NCBI GenBank assembly: GCA_030536655.1 | Contig: JAUNPN010000017.1 | Location: forward strand, 1-35,172 | DNA: 35,172 nt | Reading direction: 5' to 3' | Origin: a bacterium | GTDB taxonomy: Bacteria; Bacillota; Clostridia; UBA1381 | In this document: positions 15,438 through 23,695 of the stretch, piece by piece | Layout of the letters: each line of letters opens with the position of its first letter | Numbering within the stretch: the first letter of the stretch is position 1 | Notes under the pieces: generated by a model | The model's input: the letters and a program-made list of their open reading frames with translations, nothing else | What the model was told of the DNA's origin: nothing | Databases searched by the model: none | Translations under genes and position numbers: made by a program

Positions 15438-16842
15438 AGTTTTAACCAAAACGGAATCTAATTCCGTTTTGGTTAAATTTATATGTATATCTTTAGCGGC
15501 TGTGCTTGTATCCGGAATCGTTACAATCGGAGCCATGAATCTTTTTTGCACAGACGAGCTGTATACAGTCTATCAAACAGAATTTACATCAGCTTCGGTG
15601 ATAAACGGTATATTGACATTGGCAGCAACGGCGGGAACAATGCTTGCACTGTATAAGCTGCTTAAGAAACGAAATGCGGCTGTGGTTGTGTTTGTGCTTG
15701 CGTTTGCTGTAAGACTTGCGGCGGCGCTGTTTTGGAGAATAGAGCCTGAGTCCGATTTTGCGATAACCTATGAATTGGGTAAGCTCATTGCTCATACCCC
15801 AATTGAGGAGTGGGGCAGGGCGCTTGATGATTACGGTACAAGCTATAACGATTTATGGGCGGTGCATATGCCGTTTGTGGTATACCAGGGAATGCTGCTG
15901 AAAATTACAGACAGCGCTGTTATTTTACGGCTTGCAAACACGATGTTTTCGTTTGGTTCGTGTTATTTTACGGTAAGCCTTGCGGAAAAACTCGGCGGTG
16001 AAAGAGCGAAACGCGCTGCACTTACGTTTACAGCATTTAATCCGGTGATTATATTTTTTATCCCGGTGCTTACCAATCAGCATGTGTCACAGTTCTTCTT
16101 TGTTTTCGGATTATGGCTTTTCATGGGCTGCGGAGCGAAGAATATATATGCATATGCGTGGTCGGCGGCACTGTGCTTCGGAGTAAGTCAGCTGCTGCGT
16201 CCGGAAATGCTCGTTGTCGTAATTGCGGCGGCTGTGTATGTCATTTACAGCGTGATACGAAGCGGCGGCGCAGCGAAAAAGCTGATTATATTTGTGTCAG
16301 GTTTGTGTGTTTTTCTTGCGGTGATTGCTGCAATGAACACTTTCTTGACTTCAATTCACGCTGTACATAGAAATATATATTCGGGAAATTTGAATTATAA
16401 AATAATGGTCGGCTTGAATCCGGAAACAAATGGTTCGTGGAGTGCATCGGATTCCGGACTTGAGGGCAACAGCGAAGCAATAAATTCGGTAATAAGGTCG
16501 AGGCTTAAAGAAAATCCGTTAAAGCTTGCCGCAAGGCTGTACGGCAAATCGGTGTATCAGCTCGGCTCGTACGTGTATACTTGGTCTTACCGGAGCGGCA
16601 GCGAATGGATTTCACAGATGCTTATGCGCCGGTGCGGAGCAGCGCTGATGCTCATTGTATGTACGCTTGCGGCTTGGAATGTGCTTTTTCACAGGCAGGA
16701 AAGGTTTGTATGGCTGTATATGACAATGGCGGCATTTGCGGCTGTATATGCGGTGATTGAGGTACAGAGCAGATATAATTTTGTTTTTATACCTGTGCTT
16801 ATTCTAATCGCGTCAGTCACTGACAGAAAGGAAAATAGATAA
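15424..16842 (+). CDS. Membrane GT-C-type glycosyltransferase, putative
   Basis: A 472-residue polytopic protein with about 11-12 hydrophobic helices. After the first helices an extracytoplasmic loop carries an acidic motif (EPESDFAITYELGKL, about 101-115), as in PMT/ArnT-like GT-C enzymes that use polyprenyl-phosphate sugars; the donor and acceptor are unknown. The family assignment rests on topology and that loop only. The ATG lies inside the end of rho (14-bp overlap), and codons 7-19 form a perfect hairpin. A later start at Met37 (about 15535) would avoid the hairpin but would lose the first membrane helix. The stop codon is followed directly by a mobile palindromic element. Confidence 0.62.
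   Translation: MAKNKVLTKTESNSVLVKFICISLAAVLVSGIVTIGAMNLFCTDELYTVYQTEFTSASVINGILTLAATAGTMLALYKLLKKRNAAVVVFVLAFAVRLAAALFWRIEPESDFAITYELGKLIAHTPIEEWGRALDDYGTSYNDLWAVHMPFVVYQGMLLKITDSAVILRLANTMFSFGSCYFTVSLAEKLGGERAKRAALTFTAFNPVIIFFIPVLTNQHVSQFFFVFGLWLFMGCGAKNIYAYAWSAALCFGVSQLLRPEMLVVVIAAAVYVIYSVIRSGGAAKKLIIFVSGLCVFLAVIAAMNTFLTSIHAVHRNIYSGNLNYKIMVGLNPETNGSWSASDSGLEGNSEAINSVIRSRLKENPLKLAARLYGKSVYQLGSYVYTWSYRSGSEWISQMLMRRCGAALMLIVCTLAAWNVLFHRQERFVWLYMTMAAFAAVYAVIEVQSRYNFVFIPVLILIASVTDRKENR
15441..15477 (+). terminator. Perfect 17-bp hairpin at the rho 3' end
   Basis: TTTAACCAAAACGGAAT (15441-15457) pairs fully with 15461-15477 across a 3-nt loop. It starts 4 bp after the rho stop codon and is preceded by an A-tract and followed by ATTTATAT. 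It looks like the rho terminator, yet lies within the first codons of the overlapping downstream frame. Confidence 0.7.
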
Positions 16843-16844
16843 TA

Positions 16845-16907
16845 AGAGCCTATCCCTAAATTAAGCGAACCTTGCTTGCCGCACTTCTTTAATTACGTAT
16901 ATGCTCT
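16845..16907. mobile_element. Family 2 element, internally deleted copy
   Basis: A 63-bp remnant keeping both ends of family 2: AGAGCCTATCC..TAAATTAAGCG on the left, CTTCTTTAATTACGTATATG and CTCT on the right, and the shared segment CTTGCTTGCCG. The central hairpin is missing. It begins 3 bp after the TAA of the glycosyltransferase gene. Confidence 0.7.
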
Positions 16908-17368
16908 AAATACAATTGATGTATTTATGTTTATTCTTGGATTAGGCGAGTCAGGATATGTCGGGAATAATGGAAGAACACTCCAAAATACGGTATAATA
17001 TAAAGTATCATATTTAGATGACCTCACAGAAAACAGTATATATTTTATGGCAGGCTGTCAAACGGGGTTCAGAAAAGCGGCTATCGCAATTCTATGTGAT
17101 AGTCGCTTTTCATATGAATATGTCACGTTTTAAAAGTAAAAAAATAGCATAAAACCTATATATCCGGACGTTAAAACTTAGGGTGTAATGTATAGTGATA
17201 TTCCGACGTTTGAAATCGCTATTTTAACAGACCACGTAACGCCTAACGATCCATATAAATTACTTTTTAGTCAATAGTGGAATAGTAGAGATATTTGATA
17301 CCGTATAAAACATATACTTTCAAGGCTTAAAACTTAACAGACCGTATAGTGTCTTTCAAATCCTCAAG
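16908..17368. other. Non-coding gap downstream of the glycosyltransferase gene
   Basis: No credible gene is visible. The only clear structure is a long hairpin at 17072-17111. Two stretches around 17170 and 17320 share short words (TTAAAACTTA, GTATAGTG), which may be decayed repeat sequence but are too weak to classify. Confidence 0.45.
17072..17111 (+). terminator. Isolated long hairpin, possible terminator
   Basis: A 17-bp stem with two G-U pairs (17072-17088 with 17095-17111) and a 6-nt loop; A-tract and T-tract at the base. It is 230 bp downstream of the nearest + strand gene, so its partner transcript is uncertain. Confidence 0.5.
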
Positions 17369-17440
17369 GTTTGGAAAAAGACAAGCACCGCTTCTCTTTT
17401 CCCAAACGCATTGGTGAAAGGAGTTCGGATTATAAGTTTG
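17369..17440. repeat. Family 3 repeat, internally deleted copy
   Basis: It keeps the left end GTTTGGAAAAAGA, the right end CTTCTCTTTTCCCAAAC and the linker with GCATTGGTGAAAGGAGTTC seen in the tandem units at 11778-12053. The central hairpin is lost. It ends 24 bp beyond the stop codon of the BspA-like gene. Confidence 0.72.
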
Positions 17441-17464
17441 CTGATTTCTGTTCCATTCAACTTG

Positions 17465-20400
17465 CTATTTCGACGATTCTGCAAGTGGTGTCATATCGTT
17501 TAAGCTGTTCCACAGCATTGCGCGAACCATACCGCTTGACAAATCCAGATTGTCAAACACCACCGTTTCGGCAAAATTCTTTGTATACATATTTTTCAAA
17601 CTACCGTCACTGTCATATATTGCAAGAATTACAATCCCATTGCTCACTTCGTCGCAGTTAAGCGCATTAACCATTAAGCTTGTGTCCGAATTGTATTTAA
17701 TCGTCAGCATTTGACAAGCTTTGATGGTTGCTGTAATATTCACGTCATATTCCGGTATACGGATTGTCGTTGTGGCGTTTGACGCATCGGCAAAAATGTC
17801 CTCGCTCGCGTCTGAAGTCCATCTGACAAATTTATAGCCATCGGGTACATAGGCTGTAATCTCTGCATTCTCACCGTTACTCAGTTCTGATGAAACCGAC
17901 AGGTCTGAGGTAAAATATCCATTTATAATTGTCGCTTTACAGGTTTTTTCTTCTGAAGCAAGAGAGTCATAATCAGGATAAATGTTTTCCTCTCCATCTG
18001 CCAGAAGGATATATGCGTCCTCCTCCAAAATTGTACCGTTTTCATATGACGTATAGGACAATCCATCCGTGAGCGGAATACCGTAAAAATATACAAATCT
18101 TTTTTCACTGCCGGAATCATACTCAGTAACCTTTATATCCATTGCCCCTGTGTCATTTCCCATATAAACGACCGTATATTCATCGCCGTACATATATATG
18201 CTTTTACTGTCACCGTCAACTCCTATCGTGATATTTGCTCCGTCGATACAGTACGGAATATTGTTTTCAATGTAACCGACCACACTGCCGTTTTTGTTGA
18301 GCACATATACGTCAACAGGGCAATTTATATTCAGAACTTTTTGCAGTTCATTTACCGGCATATCAAGCAGAGATGAATATTCATCGTATTTGTCGGGATA
18401 GTCTGTTTCAAGAGAATAAATCCAGTTTGTAAGTACGCTTTTATGCATGCCATTGTAACCGCCCCGAATAGATTCTACCTTCTCTTTCCATTCATCAATG
18501 CTTGTATCACCGAATGCATTCAATATTTTCTGCGCCCATGCATCGTTTACGGTGTCGGCATATTTTACAGCGTAATCACAGTCGGTATCAAGCATATTAT
18601 ACATCACGTCGATCACGCTGTTGTATACCAAAGCTGTTTCTTCCGTATCGGCTGAGATAAAATAACGCTTTTTATTGCTGTAAACCGTCTTTATCAAATC
18701 CCATGTTTCCATAAGCGCGGCTATTTTACAATATTGTTCCTCTATATCGTCTGCGTTAAACAATGTATTTGCAACGGTTTTGCCGGCAATATATGCCGCT
18801 TGGAATGTAAACGCCGCAGGGTGCGAAGCACAGAACGCTGTTTTTACATCGCCCCAGAATTTATCTATGCAGTATTGCGCTATGTCCCTGCCAACGACGC
18901 TTACGGCATACGCCGCCATTTCTGCCCGGAAAGCGGATTGACTTGAGTTCATAACCGAAATACAGTCATTAAGCGCCGCTTTCAGAGCTATATTATCGTT
19001 CGGGCAAACGGCATACATATTATACATGATATTTTTCATTGAACCGCTGAGCTGATTTATATTATAATACGCTGCGGCATTTTCGCAAAGCGTCTTGAAA
19101 TCTCCCACATAGCCTATCGCATCGCCGACATAGCCTGTTATTTTGGAAACCGATGCAATATCAGGGTGCATTTGCTTAAACTCATCTTCGAAAATTTCGC
19201 ACAGTTTGCTTTTTTGCAAGTCCGTCATATTGTTGAAATCATATGTATTGTACATGTCGATATTGTAAAGCGTTTGCATCTCCTTTGCAGCGGTACTTAA
19301 TAATTTATTGGTTTGTTTCGTAATCTCGCTCGTCATAAGGCTTGTAACCTCAAGATCTACCGAGCTTTCAAACATACTCATAATTATGGCTGAATATATG
19401 TCCTTTTCCTCAAAGGTATAATCCAAAAGGCTTGACGGACTGTCAACCTTGTCCATTGTGTCCATAAATGCCGACCATGCCGCAGCAGCACTTTCAAGAC
19501 CGTTTTCCTTTCCTGTTTTGTATATAACGCCGCTTGGGGTATCACCGGAAAATTCCGCTTCCATCGTTTCGCCTGTCGGATCGTAAAGTAAAAATTCCGC
19601 ACGGTATTTGTTCAGTTCAAAATTATATGCTGATACGCTGAATTTATGGATATACTTCTTTGCCGCTGCATTATCCGCTGTCACACGTATCGTTAGCTCC
19701 GCTTCACCCGTCGGAGGATTGTCGAGATATACGGTTTCGCTTATATGTCTTGCAGCGGATAGTGTGTCAAAAGTGTATCTTCTGGAGCGTACCGGGGAGT
19801 TTTCATAAAAGCTGAAGCCCTTGGGCAGAGTAACCGTCATATCTGCATTTCTCATAGTATGGTCAGCCGAATAATCATCACCGAGATACAAGCCGTATAC
19901 GGATATATCGAGACTAAAACTGTCATCATTGTAGCTGTCCTTGTCCGCGTCATACACAATATCCTGACCGCCGTTTGCATATATGTAAATTACGTTGTCG
20001 GTCTGAGAGACAGTACTGACAGGCGTATTTGTTGCTGTGCAGTTATAGTGCCATTCGACAGAAGCATAATAAAAAATGCCTTCGATCGCAATATATCGTT
20101 CATCCTTACTGCCTTCATATAATATGTCTATCGTGTTGCCGCAGCCTTGAAATGCTCGAGAATCACCAAATGATATTCTTGACTTCGGTATTGTTATATT
20201 TTTCAGACTCGTACACTGCGAAAAAGCATAATCCAAAATACGCAGTCCGGAAGCGCCGGGAGCAAAAGTTAAGCTTTCAAGTTCGGTACAGCCGGAAAAC
20301 GCGTAGCTGCCTATTTCAGTAACATTACCGGGTATGATTATATTTGTAAGACCACTATCTGCAAATGCATAATTGCCTATACTTATAATGCTGTTCGGCA

Positions 20401-21469
20401 AATTTATATTTTCCAATGCATCACAGCCGCTAAAAGCCCGTATTCCAATGCTTGTCACACTGTCCGGAATAGCTATGTCCGACAATTCGGTACAGCCGCA
20501 AAATGCGTAATCTCCTATAGTTGTTACTCCATAAGGAACAACTACAGACTTAACACATTCCAGACCATAAAATGCATAATCTCTTATTTTTTCAACTCCA
20601 TCTGGGATAACGATGTTTTCAGCAAGTTCGTTATTTATATATAAATTTTTTGCATAATAAAGCGGATTGGAGGAATAATCGGGTATGTCTATGTTGAGAT
20701 ATGCATCTAAATCTGTTATATATACGTCTGTTAACGCTTCACAAGATCTGAACGCGCCTTCTCCAAGGCTTGTCACACTGCCCGGAATATCTATACTTAC
20801 CAGGCTGCTGCAACCACTAAATGCATAATCTCCTATATTTTCCAGGCTGCTACTGTCCGAAAAAGTATAATCATCGCCGATTTTTTGTTCTCCGTCTTTT
20901 ATTCTCACGCTTGTCAAGTTGGTACAATAAGCGAACGCACTGCTGCCAATGCTCGTTACACCAATACCAATCTTTACATTTTCTAACGCAGTGCAGGATT
21001 GAAACGCCTCGTAGCCAATATATCCCACGCTGTCAGGTATGTTTATATTTGTAAGGCTTGTGCAAAAATAAAACGCACAATCTCCAATGCTTATGACGCT
21101 ATTACCGATTGTTGTATTTGTCAGACCGGTGCAGCTTCTAAACGCCGCGTAGCCAATGCTTGTCACATCATTGCCGATAGTTACACTTTTTAAGTCTGAG
21201 TGACCGTTAAACGCATAATTGCCAATGCTTGTTACGCCATTGTCAATGACAACACTTGTAATACTTTTACTATACCATGCCCATGGACCTCCCCCGCTGG
21301 TGAAATCCGTCATCTCTCCCGTACCGCTTACGGTGAGCGTGCCGTCATCGTCAAGCGTCCACGTTAGATTATCGCCGCACGTGCCGCTTGTATCCGCACT
21401 TGCAATCACAGGCATAAACGCGCACAACATTGCTATAGCCAAAAGCAAGCTCAAAGTCCTCTTTTTCAT
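17465..21469 (-). CDS. Large secreted BspA-like leucine-rich-repeat protein
   Basis: A predicted 1334-residue exported protein. A signal peptide (1-25, cut near ASA/DT) precedes a CGDNLTWTLDDDGTLTVSGTG module typical of BspA-like proteins, then about 13 LRR_5 repeats of roughly 23 residues (about 65-455; consensus SIG-YAF-GCT-L--I-IP--V). A beta-rich segment follows (about 490-640), then a long helical region with no family I recognise (about 660-1010), a beta-rich part, an InlB-B-like repeat (GYKFVRWTSDASED, about 1220) and a C-terminal module ending GMVRAMLWNSLNDMTPL, seen in other clostridial secreted proteins. No LPXTG, SLH or transmembrane anchor is evident. The start is placed at MKKRT because of a GGGGGAG ribosome site; an upstream ATG at 21523 lies inside a leader hairpin. 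Adhesion or glycan binding is inferred. Confidence 0.88.
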   Translation of the reverse strand: MKKRTLSLLLAIAMLCAFMPVIASADTSGTCGDNLTWTLDDDGTLTVSGTGEMTDFTSGGGPWAWYSKSITSVVIDNGVTSIGNYAFNGHSDLKSVTIGNDVTSIGYAAFRSCTGLTNTTIGNSVISIGDCAFYFCTSLTNINIPDSVGYIGYEAFQSCTALENVKIGIGVTSIGSSAFAYCTNLTSVRIKDGEQKIGDDYTFSDSSSLENIGDYAFSGCSSLVSIDIPGSVTSLGEGAFRSCEALTDVYITDLDAYLNIDIPDYSSNPLYYAKNLYINNELAENIVIPDGVEKIRDYAFYGLECVKSVVVPYGVTTIGDYAFCGCTELSDIAIPDSVTSIGIRAFSGCDALENINLPNSIISIGNYAFADSGLTNIIIPGNVTEIGSYAFSGCTELESLTFAPGASGLRILDYAFSQCTSLKNITIPKSRISFGDSRAFQGCGNTIDILYEGSKDERYIAIEGIFYYASVEWHYNCTATNTPVSTVSQTDNVIYIYANGGQDIVYDADKDSYNDDSFSLDISVYGLYLGDDYSADHTMRNADMTVTLPKGFSFYENSPVRSRRYTFDTLSAARHISETVYLDNPPTGEAELTIRVTADNAAAKKYIHKFSVSAYNFELNKYRAEFLLYDPTGETMEAEFSGDTPSGVIYKTGKENGLESAAAAWSAFMDTMDKVDSPSSLLDYTFEEKDIYSAIIMSMFESSVDLEVTSLMTSEITKQTNKLLSTAAKEMQTLYNIDMYNTYDFNNMTDLQKSKLCEIFEDEFKQMHPDIASVSKITGYVGDAIGYVGDFKTLCENAAAYYNINQLSGSMKNIMYNMYAVCPNDNIALKAALNDCISVMNSSQSAFRAEMAAYAVSVVGRDIAQYCIDKFWGDVKTAFCASHPAAFTFQAAYIAGKTVANTLFNADDIEEQYCKIAALMETWDLIKTVYSNKKRYFISADTEETALVYNSVIDVMYNMLDTDCDYAVKYADTVNDAWAQKILNAFGDTSIDEWKEKVESIRGGYNGMHKSVLTNWIYSLETDYPDKYDEYSSLLDMPVNELQKVLNINCPVDVYVLNKNGSVVGYIENNIPYCIDGANITIGVDGDSKSIYMYGDEYTVVYMGNDTGAMDIKVTEYDSGSEKRFVYFYGIPLTDGLSYTSYENGTILEEDAYILLADGEENIYPDYDSLASEEKTCKATIINGYFTSDLSVSSELSNGENAEITAYVPDGYKFVRWTSDASEDIFADASNATTTIRIPEYDVNITATIKACQMLTIKYNSDTSLMVNALNCDEVSNGIVILAIYDSDGSLKNMYTKNFAETVVFDNLDLSSGMVRAMLWNSLNDMTPLAESSK

Positions 21470-21490
21470 AGTGTTCTCCCCCCTATAAAT

Positions 21491-21523
21491 AAAAAATGCG
21501 CAGCCGCTTGCACGACTACGCAC
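21491..21523 (-). terminator. Attenuator-like hairpin before the BspA-like start
   Basis: On the minus strand an 11-bp stem with three G-U pairs (21523-21513 with 21506-21496) and a 6-nt loop is followed by a run of T bases, 22 bp before the start codon. A second T-run (21530-21525) follows a shorter GCAGC/GCTGC stem just upstream. Both lie between the promoter and the gene, so premature termination is a likely form of control. Confidence 0.55.
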
Positions 21524-21548
21524 TAAAAAACGCAGCCTGCTTTATTGT

Positions 21549-21640
21549 TGCTGCACAATTCATCAATAGCACATGGGCATTATAAGCAAAGCCTACGTTC
21601 CTTTAACGAACGCAAGCCACGCGCTAAATATTGTGTAGCA
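21549..21640 (-). promoter_or_regulatory. Structured leader RNA upstream of the BspA-like gene
   Basis: The ends are complementary: TGCTACACAAT (21640-21630) with ATTGTGCAGCA (21560-21550), 10 of 11 pairs. Inside is a 7-bp hairpin with G-U pairs (TGCGTTC at 21612-21606 with GAACGTA at 21600-21594, reading on the minus strand). The 3' arm of the closing helix overlaps sequence that can form the first terminator stem, the layout of a switch. I could not match it to a known riboswitch class; it could also be a palindromic mobile element. Confidence 0.45.
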
Positions 21641-21645
21641 TAATT

Positions 21646-21674
21646 ATTATACAATATATAACCTAAATTATAAA
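21646..21674 (-). promoter_or_regulatory. Predicted promoter of the BspA-like gene
   Basis: Minus strand: TTTATA (21674-21669), 17-bp spacer, TATAAT (21651-21646). Transcription would start at about 21640, the first base of the structured leader. Confidence 0.55.
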
Positions 21675-21957
21675 GATGTAAATCTAACGAATTTTTCGCA
21701 TTATTTTGGTGATTATGTATAAACAAAATAAGCCGACAATTTTCAACGAAACTATCAGCCTATTTTATAATTACCAATCCAACAAATCTATGGACGGGAT
21801 TTTTCTTGTTATTGAATTATCTGTTTTATCTGATTTTTGATTGAACTTTGTCGCCGCATAATATGCAAGCGTTTTGGAGCGCTTTTGTTTTTTATTGATA
21901 TTATATTTTTCCGTCTGAAAAAACACAACCGTTATGAAGCTTTTTCATACAAGAAAT
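21675..21957. other. AT-rich gap between radA and the BspA-like gene
   Basis: No gene is visible. A small hairpin near 21866-21886 (AAGCG...CGCTT) is followed by T-rich sequence on the + strand, but no + strand gene precedes it. No clear radA terminator is present apart from weak pairing of AAGCTTTTTCA-type sequence at about 21937-21950. Confidence 0.4.
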
Positions 21958-23334
21958 TTATTTTTTTCTTAGCATGGAAATCGTTTCGGCAAGTGTTTTG
22001 ACACCGAATGCGGCAAAGCCCTCCGGAACGCGTATTCCCTTTAGTGATTGCTTCGGAACAACCGCAGTTTTAAAGCCAAGCTTTGCTGCCTCGCTGAGCC
22101 GTTTCTCAAGCTGTGTCACCGCGCGCAGTTCACCTCCGAGTCCCACTTCTCCGATGAATATCATATCCGGCGGTATTGCCGTATCTGCCTGAGCTGTCGC
22201 AATTGCGGCACATATTCCAAGGTCAATCGCTGTTTCGTCAATGCGCAGTCCTCCCGCTACATTTACGTATACGTCAGAATTTGACAGGTTCATTCGCGCA
22301 CGCTTTTCAAGCACCGCGATAAGCAGCAGCATTCTGTTGAAGTCAATTCCGGAACTCATACGGCGTGGATTTCCGAAGCCGGTAGGAGTTACAAGCGCCT
22401 GGATTTCAGCCATGACGCCGCGTGAGCCTTCCATAGTACATACAATGCAGCTGCCTGAGGTATCTTCTCCTCTGCCCTCAAGGAGCATCATTGAGGGGTT
22501 TGCAACCTCTGCAAGCCCTTTGTCCTTCATTTCGAATACACCGATTTCGTTTGTGGAGCCAAAGCGGTTTTTTACTCCGCGCAGTATGCGGAAGGTCGTA
22601 TTTCTGTCACCTTCAAAGTAAAGTACACAGTCAACCATATGCTCCAGCACACGAGGACCTGCAAGCGCGCCGTCCTTGGTTACATGACCAACGATAAACA
22701 TTGCCGTACCCATTGATTTTGCGGTGCGCATGAACGCATTTGTTGCCTCTCTGACCTGCGGCACGCTGCCTGCCGCGGAGGCAATATCTTCACGGTGCAT
22801 TGTCTGTATTGAATCGATAATAACAATGTCCGGCTTTGCATCGGTTATTAATGAAATAATGGTTTCGGTGTCCGTTTCGGAAATGAGGTAGAGATTTTCC
22901 GAAGCAACGCCGAGGCGGTCTGCCCTCAGCTTGATCTGTCCCTCCGATTCCTCACCGCTGACATATAGTATTTTATGGTTTTGTCCGGCTGTTTCACATA
23001 TTTGAAGGAGCAGGGTGGATTTTCCTATACCGGGGTCTCCGCCGACAAGTATCAGGGAGCCTTGAACAATGCCGCCGCCGAGAACTCTGTCAAGCTCTGT
23101 CATTCCGGTTTTGTAACGTTTTTCATAGCCTATTTTAACATCGGAAATTTTCTGAGGCTCGCGTCTCAGACCGAGAGATGCCGGGGCGGATACAGCTGAA
23201 ACGGCGGAGCTTTTTTTCTCGGAAACGATGGTTTCCTGCATGGTGTTCCATCTGTTGCAGCCGGGGCATTTGCCAAGCCATTTAACGGAACGGTATCCGC
23301 ATTCCGAGCATATATATACTGATTTGGTTTTCAT
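21958..23334 (-). CDS. radA: DNA repair protein RadA
   Basis: A RecA-like ATPase and DNA helicase that processes branched recombination intermediates. All family parts are present in 458 residues: an N-terminal zinc finger (C9, C12, C23, C26), Walker A GGDPGIGKST at about 96-105, the RadA-specific KNRFGST motif at about 254-260, and a C-terminal Lon-like domain (about 285-458) with VNVAGGLRIDE and FIGEVGLGGELR. The gene has its own promoter and diverges from glyS across a region holding DnaA-box-like sites. Confidence 0.97.
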   Translation of the reverse strand: MKTKSVYICSECGYRSVKWLGKCPGCNRWNTMQETIVSEKKSSAVSAVSAPASLGLRREPQKISDVKIGYEKRYKTGMTELDRVLGGGIVQGSLILVGGDPGIGKSTLLLQICETAGQNHKILYVSGEESEGQIKLRADRLGVASENLYLISETDTETIISLITDAKPDIVIIDSIQTMHREDIASAAGSVPQVREATNAFMRTAKSMGTAMFIVGHVTKDGALAGPRVLEHMVDCVLYFEGDRNTTFRILRGVKNRFGSTNEIGVFEMKDKGLAEVANPSMMLLEGRGEDTSGSCIVCTMEGSRGVMAEIQALVTPTGFGNPRRMSSGIDFNRMLLLIAVLEKRARMNLSNSDVYVNVAGGLRIDETAIDLGICAAIATAQADTAIPPDMIFIGEVGLGGELRAVTQLEKRLSEAAKLGFKTAVVPKQSLKGIRVPEGFAAFGVKTLAETISMLRKK

Positions 23335-23363
23335 AAAATTGTCCCTTTCGGAGTTTTTATTCT

Positions 23364-23392
23364 ATTTTATCATTATTACGCGGTTATGTCAA
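23364..23392 (-). promoter_or_regulatory. Predicted radA promoter
   Basis: Minus strand: TTGACA (23392-23387), 17-bp spacer, TAAAAT (23369-23364) with TGA before it. Near-consensus and extended; leader of about 25 nt. Confidence 0.72.
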
Positions 23393-23462
23393 TATTCTTT
23401 ACAAAACGTAAATAAAAAATTACATGGATTACCTTAATATTACAACATGCTTACAATTCACT

Positions 23463-23569
23463 TTATCCACGCACTTATTCACATTAAACGGCGGTAAAAA
23501 ATCCCTTTTTATCATAATTTTCAGAGTTATCCACACCGGAAGGAGAAAAAGTGAATAACTTTTTCCACG
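23463..23569. promoter_or_regulatory. Cluster of DnaA-box-like sites between radA and glyS
   Basis: Against the consensus TTATNCACA: TTATCCACG (23463-23471, one mismatch), TTATTCACA (23475-23483, match), TTATCCACA (23527-23535, match), TTATTCACT on the minus strand (23558-23550, one mismatch) and the weaker TTTTCCACG (23561-23569). The first two start 12 bp apart. The segment is AT-rich around the boxes. No dnaA or dnaN gene is in the window. Confidence 0.65.
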
Positions 23570-23618
23570 GTGCGAATCGAATTATGTAAATTATTGCGGA
23601 AAAAATTTTTCAAATCAC

Positions 23619-23648
23619 TTGACAAACATATATGTTTTGTAATAAAAT
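23619..23648 (+). promoter_or_regulatory. Predicted glyS promoter
   Basis: TTGACA (23619-23624), 18-bp spacer, TAAAAT (23643-23648). A perfect 14-bp palindrome AAACATATATGTTT (23624-23637) fills most of the spacer and could be an operator. The leader is only about 40 nt, too short for a T-box. Confidence 0.65.
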
Positions 23649-23695
23649 ACTACTATATGTATTTATACCATAGGTAAAAAGGAGTAAATATTAAA

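Noticed and set aside
17160-17340. Decayed insertion sequence in the gap after the glycosyltransferase gene
   Set aside because: Only short shared words are visible, with no terminal repeats or transposase fragments.
21549-21640. c-di-GMP-I (GEMM) riboswitch, because the + strand contains GCACATGGGCA and GCAAAGCC words
   Set aside because: The words are on the strand opposite to the gene, the P1b hairpin with its tetraloop is missing, and spacing does not fit.
23463-23569. Calling the DnaA-box cluster the chromosome origin
   Set aside because: No dnaA, dnaN, rpmH or other usual oriC neighbours are in the window, so only a box cluster is claimed.
23649-23695. T-box riboswitch upstream of glyS, expected for many Firmicutes synthetase genes
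   Set aside because: The predicted leader is only about 40 nt and has no T-box sequence or terminator.
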